Below are positions 36,701 through 48,809 of a stretch of 64,000 bases of DNA, piece after piece (within the stretch, counting starts at the first letter, position 1; the number at the start of each line of letters is the position of its first letter). Under the pieces are notes generated by a model that saw nothing but the letters and a program-made list of their open reading frames with translations, made no database searches and was not told the origin of the DNA. The stretch is from assembly GCA_029747015.1 (NCBI GenBank), contig JAKOGI010000002.1, forward strand, positions 3,246,001-3,310,000, read 5' to 3'. The stretch comes from Carnegiea gigantea (Eukaryota; Streptophyta; Magnoliopsida; Caryophyllales; Cactaceae). Position numbers and translations under genes: made by a program.

Positions 36701-38144
36701 ATACTCTGGATAACAAACCTCAGGTATCATCCAGTCCTCTGTGTTCGTTGGAACTTCCATTGGCTGTGCTGTTTGTGGCACTGCATGTCTCCCAGGATGG
36801 TTGCTAGACTGGGAGATTGATGGCCCAGGAGCGTATGGGTTGTGGCTTTGGTTGCCAGGTCCAGGTACCCGCATTGTGTCCAAGAAGTATCCATATGTAG
36901 TATGATGCAGACAAGGAGCTAAATCAATGTATTGAGCATCTGGTCCCAAGCCATTCTGGTGGGAGGGAGGCCATGGGGGATAAGCTGACAGTGTTTGCTG
37001 GTTTGCTGCTCTATAGTTGGGCTCATAAGGAATGGGAGGAGCATGCCACTGATGAAGCTCTGAATGAGTGAAGGTGCTACCATAAGCACCAATATTTCCA
37101 ATGGCTGGGCTCTGTGGTCTAGGCTGTTGTGAGATGTTACCCATGGCAGGTACTTGCCCCCTCTCCGCTGGAACTTCAGTCCTTACATTTGAATTAACAG
37201 TGAAAGGAAATTGTGGCACATTTCTCCACATACTTGGACCAAGCATCATTTGAGACATGTTCGGGGCGCTAGAACCTATAGCAAATTCATTGAACCACAT
37301 TGGCTGAGATGCCGGATGGGGATGGAATTCAGAATGCAAAGGGGCGTTTGTAGTTTCAAGCGCATTGACAAGCATAGGATTCTGCTGGCCACTCAAATGC
37401 ATTCTTTGGTCAAAGTATCCCTGAGGCATTCCAGGATAGACAGTAGTGCTTTGATGAGGGACAAGGTCAGGACTTACATGAAGTCCAGCCATATTTCTAA
37501 GTGGATGTTGTTGGAAATTCATCTGATATGGAGTTTGAGGTGGTAGGAATCCATGAGAGTGCACTGCTGAGTGACCATTTGGCCGATTGCTATCCATTTG
37601 CCGGGGGCAACTTGAGCTGGCAGCCTCAGGCACCTGCACTTCCTTCCCCTTTCCGGACAGAGCTGAACCCCCAGCACTTGAAGCCCCCTTCTCCGGCCTT
37701 GAAATGTCCGGAGTTCGTAAAGAATGACTGACATTGTTGGGAGAGGGACCGAGTGACAGTCTCGGCTCGAACTCCAAGTCCCTTGAACCAGATATATTGG
37801 AAGATTTGGAAGCACCATGGTTGTCCTCTGGAGAACCTGCACTTAAACCTGGAAACTCACTAGGAGCAGTATGGTCAGAAATCTTCAGGATCAGATCCTC
37901 TGTTGGACCTGTGTTCCCCCTGCTACTCTCAGCTATATTTAAGCCATCAGGACCTTTGCTCAAGCTAGTAGTATCTTGATTAACTGCATAGGTAAATGTT
38001 AAATTCAAAAATTTGCATGTTTGATAGCCAAGGTATAAAGATGATATACAGCAACAAAAGGACATCAAACAAACCGTTGTCATGTAATGTAGAATTCAGG
38101 TCGATAACAGATTCATCAGCGCCATGATTATTCATCCCGGCCAT
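30780..38144 (-). CDS. RING-H2 E3 ubiquitin ligase (HIP1/RHG1A-like), six coding exons
   Basis: Coding exons: 38144-38075, 37983-36719, 33183-33127, 31609-31493, 31409-31266 and 30908-30780; total about 593 aa. Residues 1-445 are a long Pro/Ser/Gln-rich, probably disordered region. From 446 the conserved C-terminus begins (ADQGNASLRVQAEAML, HDRYREMRLDVDNMPYE, ELIALQEALGKVSTGL), a signature of plant HIP1/RHG1A-like ligases. The RING-H2 finger is complete: C547, C550, C565, H567, H570, C573, C584, C587, then KTKALA at the end. An in-frame TAG upstream supports the start. The donor of exon 5 is ambiguous: AGA|GTTAAG gives normal RING spacing, while AAG|GTACCT six bases on adds two residues. The 3.5-kb intron could hide a small exon. 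The product probably transfers ubiquitin from an E2; its substrate is unknown. Confidence 0.88.
31826..32158. mobile_element. Solo LTR in an intron of the RING gene
   Basis: A 333-bp block starting TGTTGGACTTAGG and ending TTCCTTCA, flanked by the perfect 5-bp duplication CAAAC (31821-31825 and 32159-32163). It contains a TATAAAAG-like motif near 31928. With TG...CA ends, a target duplication and no internal region, it fits a solo LTR left by unequal recombination. If the element reads on the + strand, it is antisense to the host gene. Confidence 0.75.
33662..33939. repeat. Tandem duplication, 139-bp unit, two copies
   Basis: Copy 1 (33662-33800) and copy 2 (33801-33939) both run from AAGAAACTTRATGGGA to GCAAAGATACCATG with about a dozen differences. 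They lie in the large intron of the RING gene and show no coding sign. Confidence 0.85.
33940..36718. other. Large intron of the RING gene, no coding exon recognised
   Basis: Together with the tandem duplication this makes a 3.5-kb intron. Parts near 34200-34290, 34540-34600 and 34950-35000 contain repeated GTCGGACAT / GTGTCCGG-like phrases suggestive of an old repeat, but no borders were found. Short frames here do not resemble proteins. Confidence 0.4.
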
Positions 38145-38580
38145 TTCGAAACACGCTTTGACCCACTAAGTAAACAGTCTGCAGACAGAGTACGTAGTTT
38201 GTGTGCAAGAACTTTCCGGCACAACTCAAGTAGCAGAGCCTACATGATATGGAAACAAAGTTCAGAACCCTTGGCAAGTTGGGATAGTTCATGATGCATA
38301 AAATATTAAAGCTAGATATGACAACATAAGAAACCCATGATGCAATTGCTAGACAAGAGTTTAAAAAGAAAAATTGAAGAAGTTTTAAGCTTCAAAATTT
38401 TAACAAGCAAATATCCACAGACACTTATACAAACAGTCAACAGCAAGCAAATACAGGTAGTATTGGCACATGGGGCTCAATCATATATCTTGAAGTCTTT
38501 AACACTCTAAATAAAGGACTGATTTTTCTCATTCACATATATATAATAATGACATAAGTATCAGGATTAATATTTCTCAC

Positions 38581-38656
38581 CTCTGGTAGGCTCTACTATA
38601 GTCAGATTGCAGAAAGATCCTCACTGGGTGACGGTGTAGACACACAGTCGTCCTGC
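38581..38656 (-). other. Probable non-coding 5'-UTR exon of the RING gene
   Basis: On the minus strand a TATGCAG acceptor precedes, and a strong GAG|GTGAGA donor follows, a stretch that is less AT-rich than its flanks. The next acceptor, TCTGCAG at about 38179-38185, would join it to the 34 bases before the start codon. This is inferred from splice signals only. Confidence 0.4.
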
Positions 38657-40297
38657 CTGCATAGGACAAACTTGTTAAGATAGCACTAGAGAAACCCCCC
38701 AAAAAGATGTAAACTATACCAGTGACCAAAACAAAGGCAGATAGTTTAGAAACAATGCTCTCGGTAAAATGTGCACCCTGACTCTCATCAATAATTTCAA
38801 AACAGTGATCTCATTAACAAAACTCAGAGCCAAAATGAATAAATATGAAGGGTGAAGAAAATGACTCCTTACAGGGAAACAAGTCTCTGCATTGTCCAAA
38901 AGTACTTCTCGTCAAGTTATGCAATTTTCGAAAACGTACACGGAAGAAAAAATAATTCAACCAACAAACTCTTCAGGAAATATTACAAATAGCACCAACA
39001 CAATACCCACATTAACATCCTCCCTGTCTTCTCAACATTTTTTAAAAAATAATATCAAAAAATAAATTCAAAGGATTTCTTTTTTTTAAAAAAAAAAGTT
39101 GGAGAGGGGGTCAAAAAACAGAAGACTTCTATGGTATCATGAACGACAGAAGGGGAAAAGTAAACCCAGGCAGAAGAAAAATAGAAAAAGGAAGTAATTG
39201 AACAAATCAATTAATTGAATTGATGACCGGCCAATTTGATAATTAAGAACTCAAGCTCCCCCCTCCCCCCAAAAAAAAGAAAAAGGAGCCTCGTGGCCAA
39301 AGACCGAGCAAACGGGTCATTCGGTTCATGTACGGGATGGTCATACAACAACATTTCGATTCAAGTGGGGTAATTTTCTGGTCAACTCAAATTTGGTCTA
39401 ATAAGCTTGTCCTGTAAAAAGAAGCCATTTGGGTTTCGAGTAGGTGTCGGGTGAGCCTGTCTTGGGTGTTGGCTCCGGTATGGTTACAAGTCATCTGGTT
39501 TGATTTTGGTTCACTTTTGCCTAGTCTATTTGTAGGGGTCAGAATAGCATCACCTGGATGAAAAAAGTCATCTCAACCCAGTTTGGCCTCACCTGAGCTG
39601 GCTTTGGCTATATGTTATAGGCAGTGTAATCCCCGCAAACAAAGATGCTATCTTATGCCAAAATTTATAAGTTCGAAGTAGAGATACCAATTCCAATTCA
39701 AAACGTGGAGGGGGGAAAAATAATGAATCTGTAAAACCACAACTACAAAAATTTACGGTGTACTTTCTTTTTTTTTGGGTCTTAAATGAAAGTCAAAGTA
39801 GCAGTGCCCACAGTAACAGAGGGAAACCTGTGTCACCTCAGTGAAATCTCTGCTTCCCCTGAACATGAAAGGGAGAATCCATCAAATAATCAGAAGTAGA
39901 AATTCAAGAATAATACCACAAAGAAATCATGCACCATGCATGCCTGAGAATCACACCCACCAATTCAATGAAATGCTTAAACTTTCTGCAACATTTCACC
40001 CAGAATCAGAATCTCGAAAGAAGCCCAGAAAACAAAAATGGGGAATTCACATGCAACCCATCAAAAGATTACCGAAAACAAGCAGATACATACAAGAGAG
40101 ATTATACACAAATTCAAGCAGCGAACAATCAAAGCAGCCAACTTTAGCACAAACGAAGAAGTACCCAGAAACGAAGAACCGAAACTCCAAAAAAAACATT
40201 AAGACAAACAGAAAGAAAGGAAGACAATTGGAAGCAAACAGAGAAGAATGAAGAATGAGAGAGCAAAAGATGAGGCAAGAGAAGTGAAATTAGTTAC

Positions 40298-40430
40298 CTG
40301 AGAGACGAGCTGACCCAGTTGAGAGAGAAATGTAACGATTGAATGATAAAATGGAGGTGAAGAATTTGGGGGTGATTGGTCAGGTTTGTTGAGAGGCGTT
40401 TCTGAATTCGGTTTTACAAAATTTGTTGTC
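40298..40430 (-). other. Probable first 5'-UTR exon and transcription start area of the RING gene
   Basis: On the minus strand a CTCAG|GTAACT donor ends a stretch lying just downstream of CT-rich sequence. This suggests a leader intron between here and 38656. Long leader introns are common in this ligase family; the exact start is not visible. Confidence 0.35.
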
Positions 40431-40439
40431 TTTCGAACA

Positions 40440-40555
40440 GAGAGATGGGGGGGGGGAGAGAGAGAGAGAGAGCAACAGTGGACGACAAGCCCACTGGTGC
40501 AACGGAAGATGGAGAAAAAAGAGAGCGCGAGAGAGAGAGAGACAGGGAGGAGGGA
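40440..40555. repeat. GA/CT-rich promoter-proximal microsatellite
   Basis: A G-run followed by GAGAGAGAGAGAGAG (about 40448-40472), and a second GAGAGCGCGAGAGAGAGAGA tract (about 40520-40541). Reading frames through it are products of the repeat. It lies at the presumed promoter of the RING gene. Confidence 0.65.
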
Positions 40556-40599
40556 AATATGAAGAATTGGGGTCGGATACCTTCATTTTACTTACTTCG

Positions 40600-42038
40600 A
40601 GTACTTTGCCGTAAGTGTAAATTAATTTAACTGATAAATTTTTATTTATTTTTAATCGGGTTCTCTTAATTGGTAAAATTTTTACCAATTGTTACTAGAC
40701 ATTTGGGTGTTAGTCTCGTTTATATTAACCTTTGTATTTTATTTGCACAGAATTTTGTTTTTTTATGTTTTCCCTTCTCTACGAGGTTTTGGTATTTGGA
40801 ACTTTTGTTTAAAAAATTATAGACATGAAATTGCAAATTTTAGACACATTTATTGTATAACGCAAGATATTGACTTTTCTTTTATATATCACGTAGGAGA
40901 GTTTTAATAAATTTTAATCAAAAGTTCTACATCATAGTAAATTCGGTTCTATTTTTTTAAAGGGATTTCCATGCAAAATTAGATGAAAAATTTTGTGGGT
41001 AACATTTAAAAGTAAGTCCTTTAACATAATGATTAAATACTTTAATAACTAATTAATCTTATTTGAATGCTTTTTTATTTTCTTACTTTTATTTTTTTCG
41101 TCTGAGTGCTCTTAGTGTAAAGAGGTTCAATAAAAAAGCTAATTTCTAGTATAATTTGGACTTAAAATCTCTAATGGTAAAGGTAGGCAATCTATCTATT
41201 AAGCCGTTCGGTTTACTTTATTTAAAGATGTTTTGAAATGTTTCAATGATTTATTTTACATATATTTTTTGTTAGGTTGGATAGAAGGAGATGATTCAAG
41301 AATTGAGATGGATAGGTGTGCAAATGTAGCATGGATACTTCACTTGATTATTTTCCCATTTAGGACTAGTATTTTGGAAAGAAATTGGACGTATTTGAAC
41401 ACTAATCTTGATTTTTCTTTCAGTAAATTAAATTATTTTCCATCAAAGAACAAAAATATCAAATAATTTGACCAAGGGTGCAGTGTGTGGTGATTAAAAA
41501 TGGGTAGATTTTTTTTCATAAAAAGAAAATAAAGAAGATAGGTAGATTTGGGGGGGGGGTCCTCTTTTTAATGTAAACAGGTAGATTAAATCAATCTGGA
41601 TGGATTCCATGCAATTAAAGCATTTTGTATGAAAAAAAAAATAAATTGGAAAGAAATCATCCCGTTTTTTGTGGGGAGAAAGAAATCATATTTATTTCCT
41701 CCCACAAAAAAAAAAAAAAAAAAAAGACAGAAAGAAAGAAATCGCATTTGTTGCTGATGAGTTATGGCCGCGTAGTTTGGGAATTTGGCACACTTGCCAG
41801 TTACCACATAGCAAATGTAACGGCTTCTTCTCTTCATTGGCTCTACTCATTAATTTAAGTACTTTGATCAAAAAAATTAATTTAAGTACTCATAAGGTGA
41901 AATGGCTTCATAAAGAGATTAAACTAGCAGTAAGTATTCTGCCAAGATGGTTTTGCATAAATTAGCATATATTAATTCCAAATTACAACAATAATGATTT
42001 TGAAACGAAAATTAATTATAATTGGTCGAGTACCATAA
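40600..42038. other. Intergenic AT-rich stretch, nothing recognised
   Basis: No gene or bounded element is supported. A homopolymer A-run lies at 41705-41725. Several small frames occur but none has recognisable protein features. Confidence 0.4.
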
Positions 42039-42043
42039 TAATG

Positions 42044-42580
42044 TGTTAAATTTTAATATCAATTGGGCAATTAACAAACAAGTCATGCATATAAACTCAA
42101 ATAAAGTTTCAACCTGAAACCAACTGGCAATAGGTGGCGTAACTCACAAGCTTATATACATGTTCAAGTCCTTTAATTTTATCAATGTGGGACAACACCC
42201 ACGTTTATATTCCTAGTGTTTTTATCAATGTGGGACACTACCCACTTTCACACTCCAACACGACCCCTCACGTGTGAGTTATTAACAAGGCCCAACACGT
42301 GCACACAATTTTAATCAAACGGGGATGGTGGCAAATCAAGATCCAGCGACCCGCTCTGATACCGTGTTAAATTTTCTATCAATTTGACATTTAACAAACA
42401 AGTCATGCATATAAGCTCAAATAAGGTTCTAACCTAAGACCAATTGGCAATGGGTGGAGTAACTCACAAGCTTATATACGTGCTCAAACCCTTTAATGTT
42501 ATCAATATGAGACAACATTCACTTTCATATTCTTAGTATTTTTATCAATGTGGGACACTACCCACTTTTACACTCCAATA
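42044..42580 (-). mobile_element. TRIM (terminal-repeat retrotransposon in miniature)
   Basis: Two direct repeats, 42365-42580 (5' LTR on the minus strand) and 42044-42260 (3' LTR), enclose only 104 bp. On the minus strand the LTRs start TGTTGGAGTG (TATTGGAGTG in the 5' copy) and end TTTAACA. The 5' LTR is followed directly by CGGTATCAGAGC, a primer site for initiator tRNA-Met (42353-42364). A purine-rich GTGAGGGGTCGTG precedes the 3' LTR. Flanks taatg and taata match at 4 of 5 bases. There is no coding capacity, as expected for a TRIM. The LTRs are visibly diverged. Confidence 0.85.
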
Positions 42581-42773
42581 TAATATGTTTTAAGTAATAC
42601 CATTAATTTGCATCTCCTTAAAATTATAATTGAACCTAAAATCATTAAGACATTGAAAAAAATAAACCCATTGAATCCAATTGCTGAATGACTTACTGAT
42701 GCAATTACTATAGTAAAAGAAATTCAATTTTTTCCCCCTTGAATTCATTACATGAGTGCAAAAATACTAATTA

Positions 42774-42966
42774 GGCCCTGTTCTTTTCATTAACTTCAAT
42801 TCACTTTACGAACTTCAATAAAAAATGTCAATTTCAACTCACTTCAACTAATTTCAATCCACTTTAACCTACTTTAACCCACTTTAATAGAAAAATACCC
42901 ATTTCAATCTACTGAACTAACTTCACCTATTTCTAACCTCTATTTTTCAACGAAAAGAACAGACTC
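42774..42966. mobile_element. Small MITE, TGTTCTTTTC family
   Basis: Flanked by TTA (42771-42773 and 42967-42969). The left end is GGCCCTGTTCTTTTC and the right end, on the other strand, GAGTCTGTTCTTTTCGTTG. The interior has CACTTTAACC/CACTTCAACT units, the complement of the GGTTGAAGTG units in 1539-2204, so the two are related. Confidence 0.7.
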
Positions 42967-43313
42967 TTAATTTTCATAACTTCTAAAAATTTTGTCAAAA
43001 TAGAAGGTTGGGTCATTGGAAAAAGTAAAAAAAAAAAAAAAATCAAGGGCCCTTCTTTGTCAGTCATTGGAAAATTGTTAATGGCCCAAGATTGCTCATC
43101 CAAGAATGGACTTCTATATTGGCAGAGGACAACCCAGTCTACAGCCCAATTCGCCTCTTAAATTTGATCTACACAATCCAACGTAAAAGGTCCATCAAAT
43201 TCTTGCAATTAAAAATCAAATAGCAGTGTCGGCGTGGAAACAAAGGTTTCCGGCAATTTTGTTGTGGGTATCTTGTAACTGATCTCTATTCGCAGAAATG
43301 TATGTAGGAATAA

Positions 43314-43549
43314 GGGTCTGTTCTTTTCGTAAGTAAATTGAGATGGATAAAAGGATGAAGTAGATTGAGGTGGGTTGAAGTGGGCTGAAGTAGGTTGAAT
43401 TTTTTTATGTGATAAATTGAACTTGGTTAAAATAATGGGAGTGGGTTGAAGTAGATTGAAGTGGGTTCAAATGGATTAAAGTAGATCGAAGTAGGTTAAA
43501 ATAGGTTGATGTTGATATTTTAGAATTGACCCACGAGAAGAACAGGGCC
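43314..43549. mobile_element. Small MITE, TGTTCTTTTC family, second copy
   Basis: Flanked by TAA (43311-43313 and 43550-43552). The left end is GGGTCTGTTCTTTTCG and the right end, on the other strand, GGCCCTGTTCTTCTCG. The interior consists of GGTTGAAGTGGG-like units. It is the clearest short member of the family. Confidence 0.75.
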
Positions 43550-43552
43550 TAA

Positions 43553-45429
43553 GATTACCTACATGTAAATTGTTCTAAAGTTAGTAGAATTAGTCCATGC
43601 CGAAAATTATTGTTGCTGTTATAGTCAAATTGAGGTAGCGTCCACTTGCACTATCAATTTATTAACAGTTTCTTTGCCCTTCAATGCTAATCACAACCCT
43701 CTCCCGAGCTGGCTACTTGTAGCACCCGAATAGTTGTCACAAGGTTTGAGGAAAAGGCCCGATGACATAGTCAAGCATCGGCGAAGACGCCATGGCCCCC
43801 CTTGATTTTTCATACACAAGTTACTTATTTGACTATACGATATTATAAAATGCATAAAGTGAGTTGATTTTCAGTGTTATGGCAGTTAAACAAAATTCAC
43901 ATAAAATAAAACGCTATTGAGTTTATATTACAATTAGTTATATTTATTATTCTGATGAAACAATAGCTTCTGTATGATTCTTGCAAAATCTCAGCCGAAC
44001 TATAAGAGCAGAGTAACCAACACCAAAATTGATATTCTAAGATTAAGAGCAAAACGTTGGTCCTACAGTCAGAGGCTAAAAGTAAGCATGGGCGCCCCAT
44101 TCAGAAAGCAGCAGGCCAAACAAATGATTGGAAACCGACTCATTGCCCTCCAATCCAATGTTGAAAATTTGCACATCACACTTGTTGACTTGTGTGTGTG
44201 TGGATTAGGTAAGAATTTTCTTTTGCTTAAACCAAATTGCCTGCGATTTTAGATTATTAGTACGCAGATACATCAATATGCAAATAATTGTAAGGCCACC
44301 TGTCCACATGCATAAAAATGTTTAAATTAGAAGTTTCTCTCTCCTTATCTACGCCCTTTTTTAAAATGATTAATTACTACGTAAATGTAGAATTTAGACT
44401 CGTCGATATATATATCATACTCTTGAAAATACATACCCTTAAGAATCACACTAGTAAATATATACTAAAAAATTGATATATGACAAATATACGTGTGAAA
44501 AATATATACACATAGGTAATGAGAGTATATACTCCTAAGAGCACATAAGAAATTGCCTGTATACAACGCTCAATAATTTTTGGTCTATAAAATCGAAATG
44601 TATGGCGAGCTAGGGTGAACGCGCATGTGATGCGAGTCATGGGCAGCGCATATGTAACGTTTAATTAATTTTGTACAACGTAGTTGAGTTGTAACGTACT
44701 AACTGTGTTAAGTTAGTGGTAGGGTGTGGGTATTCAGCCAATAGTCATCTGGCTTCTCAAAATTGGAAATGTTTTCTTGAAATTGAAAAACCCAAAGCCA
44801 TGCATGGCCGTGAATTAATGCAACGACCGCCCTGATTGGTCTCCTATCTTGAGATTTCCTACCAATGACGTTTGTTAAAACTTGAAACAAGCCCTCGGTA
44901 ATTAATTAGTCACTGTCATTATTTACATGTTTGGTAGTGCCTTATTTTCCATGCAACCTGGTTGCGTAATTTCATGGCAAAGCCCGCCCCCTGTGAATGT
45001 GATTGATACTATAAAATGAGATTTATCAAATCTTCCTGCCTAGCTATATCAAACTATGTACAGTCATTTGTGAGTGTATATATATAATTAGAAAAAACCA
45101 AAAATATTCTTAATTGATACAATTCATAATATAAAGACTTCATTAGTTAAGATAAGTCAGTTCTCATATCCAAATATCTCACCGACGGAGTACTGCTTTT
45201 TTTTAAAAACTATTGTAAGGTGTTATGCACATAAAGTCACTTCTATACAATCTTAGAAAGATTATTTTCAGGGTTGCCAATCAAAAAGCCGCTTCTTTAT
45301 CAAACACAACTTCAAAACAAATAAAAAAAGAAATTGATGAAAAAAATTTTAAAATATAAGCAAAATGTGCGAAATACTGAATATCTAGAATATGATATTT
45401 GCATTTTATATGCCTAACCTCTAAGTTAT
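43553..45429. other. Intergenic stretch with a copy of a dispersed AT repeat
   Basis: About 44395-44545 is an inverted relative of the repeats near 17100 and 20800 (shared ATATTTTTCACACGTATAT and TTTGTCATAT on the minus strand). No genes are supported. Confidence 0.4.
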
Positions 45430-46685
45430 GTGTACAATATATGTATACTCGTGCATAGAATCAAACTCATTATGCAAATAAATAAATGAACATACATCAC
45501 ACGTTTTTCTTATACATGACACATGTAAATACTTATACAAAATATAAACGTAAATAATTAAAATTTTGATATCTAGTACGCAAATTTCATGATGCGAATT
45601 ATGTTGTCTGTTTGGTTTACATACTTATATTATTTTAAGCCAATATTATTTAATACATTTAACTAGTGGTAAGGACCTATGTGATGCATAAGATTTGTCT
45701 ATGTTATTTTTTAATATTAATATGTGAGTTTTTTATTTTTTGAGTAAGAAATTTGATAAATAATTTCCATTATAGGAATACATTAATATTTAATAAAACA
45801 TAAATCATAAATATAGTATCAATATTTTTAACTATCGTAGTAATTGATTCTCGACAATCTAAAAATAATTGTTCACCACTAAATAATTAAATCATTAGAA
45901 TCACATCAAGAATCATAGGATGGGAGAAATCCGAACATGAGTGGAAGAAGTGAAGAGAAATAATGTCTCGCTGTTGCAATTTTTCTTGTGCAGTTGTTAT
46001 TGTTTCTTCTCCTTCTTCTAGTGCTCTTTCCCCATGACATTCACAATCAGACAAAGAAGAACATGAGGCCAATGACCAGGTTAAGAAAGAAGACCCTAAG
46101 TTTCTTCATACTTATTACTTCTGCCATTAGAGTTGTAATCTTCATTTATATCCATGATAAAATGTAATGTAATTTATACATAAAGATAAACAAATGATGT
46201 CAATCTCGAAAAAGCATTTTGAACGTGGGTATTATTAACTTAATTATAACCAAGATTATCCATTGGTTATTTAACAAATATTGATACGCAACTCTCATTT
46301 TTTAGATTTGTATTCATTGTGATTTGTGAGCTCTCAATACCATATTTAGATGATTTATTTGATCATATTATATGATCCTTTTTTTCTTACATTTTGATTT
46401 GGAAAACATTAATATAGATTTGGAACTAAAATTGTATACAATTTTGGTAATTAAAATTTATTTTATTATTAGAATCTTTATTAATAGCTTTGGTAATAGA
46501 ATATAAATGAACATTAACAATGTAATATGATGCATTATTCTAGTTGAACGTTGTCTCCCTTTTTTTCATTTGGAAAAAAAAATCTTTCATATATAATTGA
46601 CTAACTAAGTTTTTTAAAAAGAAAAAAGTAAAAATTTTTAAATTTTGTAAGAATGACGTGTCAAAAAGTTAAGGAGTTTTGTTTT

Positions 46686-46748
<63 letters not shown>

Positions 46749-48051
46749 TACACATGTATATGGTATTTACTCTATTTAATGAACGTGTCAAAAACTTTTA
46801 ACTTAAGTGTACAATATTTGTATACTCGTGCATAGAATCAAACTCATTATGCAAATAAATAAATGACCATATATCACACGTTTTTCTTAAACATGACATC
46901 TATAAATACGTGTACACAATATAAATGTAAATAATTAAAATTTTGATATCTAGTACGCAAATTTCATGATGTGAGTTATGTTGTATGTTTGGTTTACATA
47001 CTTGTATTATTTTAAGCCAATATTATTTAACATATTTAACTAGTGGTAAGGACCTATGTGATGCATAAGATTTATCTATGTTATTTTTTAATATTAATAT
47101 GTGAGTTTTTTATTTTTTGAGTAAGAAATTTGATAAATAATTTCCATTATAGGAATACATTAATATTTAATAATAGTATTAACATTTTTAACTATCGTAG
47201 TAATTCATTCTCTACAATCTAAAAATAATTTGTTCACCACTAAATAATTTAATCATTAGAATCACATCAAGAATCATAGGAAGGGAGAAATCCGAACATG
47301 AGTGGAAGAAGTGAAGAGAAATAATGTCTCGCTGTTGCAATTTTTGTCGTGCAGTTGTTATTGTTTCTTCTTCTTCTTCTTCTTCTTCTAATGTTCTTCG
47401 CCCATGACATTCACAATCAGACAAAGAAGAACATGAGGCCAATGACCAGGTTAAGAAAGAAGACCCTAAGTTTCTTCATACTTATTACTTCTACCATTAG
47501 AGTTGTAAATCTTCATTTATATCCATGATAAAATGTAATGTGATTTATATATAAAGATAAACAAATGATGTCAATTTTGAAAAAGGATTTTGAACGTGGG
47601 CATTATTAATTTAATTATAATCAAGATTATCCATTGGTTATTTAACAAATATTGATACACAACTCTCATGTTTTAGATTTGCATTCATTGTGACTTGTGA
47701 GCTCTCAATACCATATTTAGATGATTTATTTGATCATATTATATGATTCCTTTTTTCTTACATTTTGATTTGGAGAACATTAATATAGATTTGGAACTAA
47801 GATTGTATATACTTTTGGTAATTAAAATTTATTTTATTATTAGAATCTTTATTAATAACTTTGGTAATAGAATATAAATGAACATTAAGAATGTAATATG
47901 ATGCATTATTCTAGTCGAACATTGTCTCCCTTTTTTTCATTTGGAAAGAAAATCTTTCATATATAATTGACTAACTGAGTTTTTTAAAAAGAAAAAAGTA
48001 AAAATTTTAAATCTTGTAAGAATGACATGTGTCAAAAATTTAAGGAGTTTT

Positions 48052-48097
<46 letters not shown>

Positions 48098-48120
48098 TAT
48101 TTACTCTATTTAATGAACGT
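45430..48120. repeat. Tandem duplication with 1.38-kb period
   Basis: Unit A (45430-46786) and unit B (46807-48120) are nearly collinear; corresponding points lie 1377 bp apart at the start. Each unit ends with a (TA)n run (46690-46743 and 48055-48095) followed by TGGTATTTACTCTATTTAAT. Differences are scattered substitutions and small indels. Each unit carries the same small minus-strand frame (45887-46072 and 47212-47442) starting MASCSSLSDCECHG. The frame survives a 9-bp TTC-repeat length difference, but nothing else supports it as a gene. Confidence 0.85.
46690..46743. repeat. (TA)n microsatellite
   Basis: Uninterrupted TA dinucleotides near the end of duplication unit A; the matching run in unit B is at 48055-48095. 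Confidence 0.9.
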
Positions 48121-48551
48121 TTCTAAACTGTACGTAAATTAATATATTAGGAAGGCCAATGAGGGGTTATGAAAACATTATTATATAGAGCAAGTGACAT
48201 TTTAAGAGATGGTCAATTACCCGCTCACCAACCATTAGCTTTATTGTGGCATGGATTGAAGCCGTGGCCAGCGTCGTGCGTCGAGCACTGGCTTCACCAA
48301 CCCCTCTTACCAACTCCCAAAGGCTAAGCATGACGCTCACTTGCCGCTACTATGCCCCTTCTTCCGTTACGCATTAGAGTGACCTACACACAATTGATAA
48401 TGGCGCCCTTCCATAATCCTGATCTTGAGGATATAAATTAAGGGCTAGAGTCTGGATTGAGAGTTTGATAATTTGTTAGAATCCAAGTTAGTGGTGTATG
48501 TGAAGTTATGATGAGATATTTTGGGGTGTGAATGTGGTATATATCTTGTGT
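48121..48551. other. Intergenic stretch left of a hAT insertion
   Basis: Less AT-rich at 48240-48370, but no protein was recognised. It was probably continuous with 50711 onward before the hAT inserted, so it may belong to the same Mutator-like remnant; this is inferred from the insertion only. Confidence 0.3.
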
Positions 48552-48809
48552 GTGGAGCTCAGTGGCGAATACAAAAATTAATTCAAGCGGGGTCGGGCTC
48601 CAACGATTCAGTAGCCAATTTTTTGAAATATCTTTGTATTTTCAATTAGACAAAAAAGATCTAATTAGGCAAGTAAAGGATATTTAATAATTATAACTAA
48701 TCAGAAGAGAATAGTCGAATTGAACACCACATACAATTAAAATTGACAAATGATTTATAGTCAATTTTATCAAATGATTTCAACAATTAAAACTAATCTA
48801 ACTATCTAA

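Noticed and set aside
36919..37979. Plus-strand and alternative minus-strand frames over the large RING-gene exon
   Set aside because: They are shadows of the 421-codon exon, which splices in phase with its neighbours.
40380..40688. Arg/Glu- or Ser/Leu-rich frames in the GA/CT tract
   Set aside because: Pure products of the dinucleotide repeat at the RING promoter.
44446..44640. Hydrophobic minus-strand frame near 44.5 kb
   Set aside because: Overlaps a dispersed AT-rich repeat and shows no family features.
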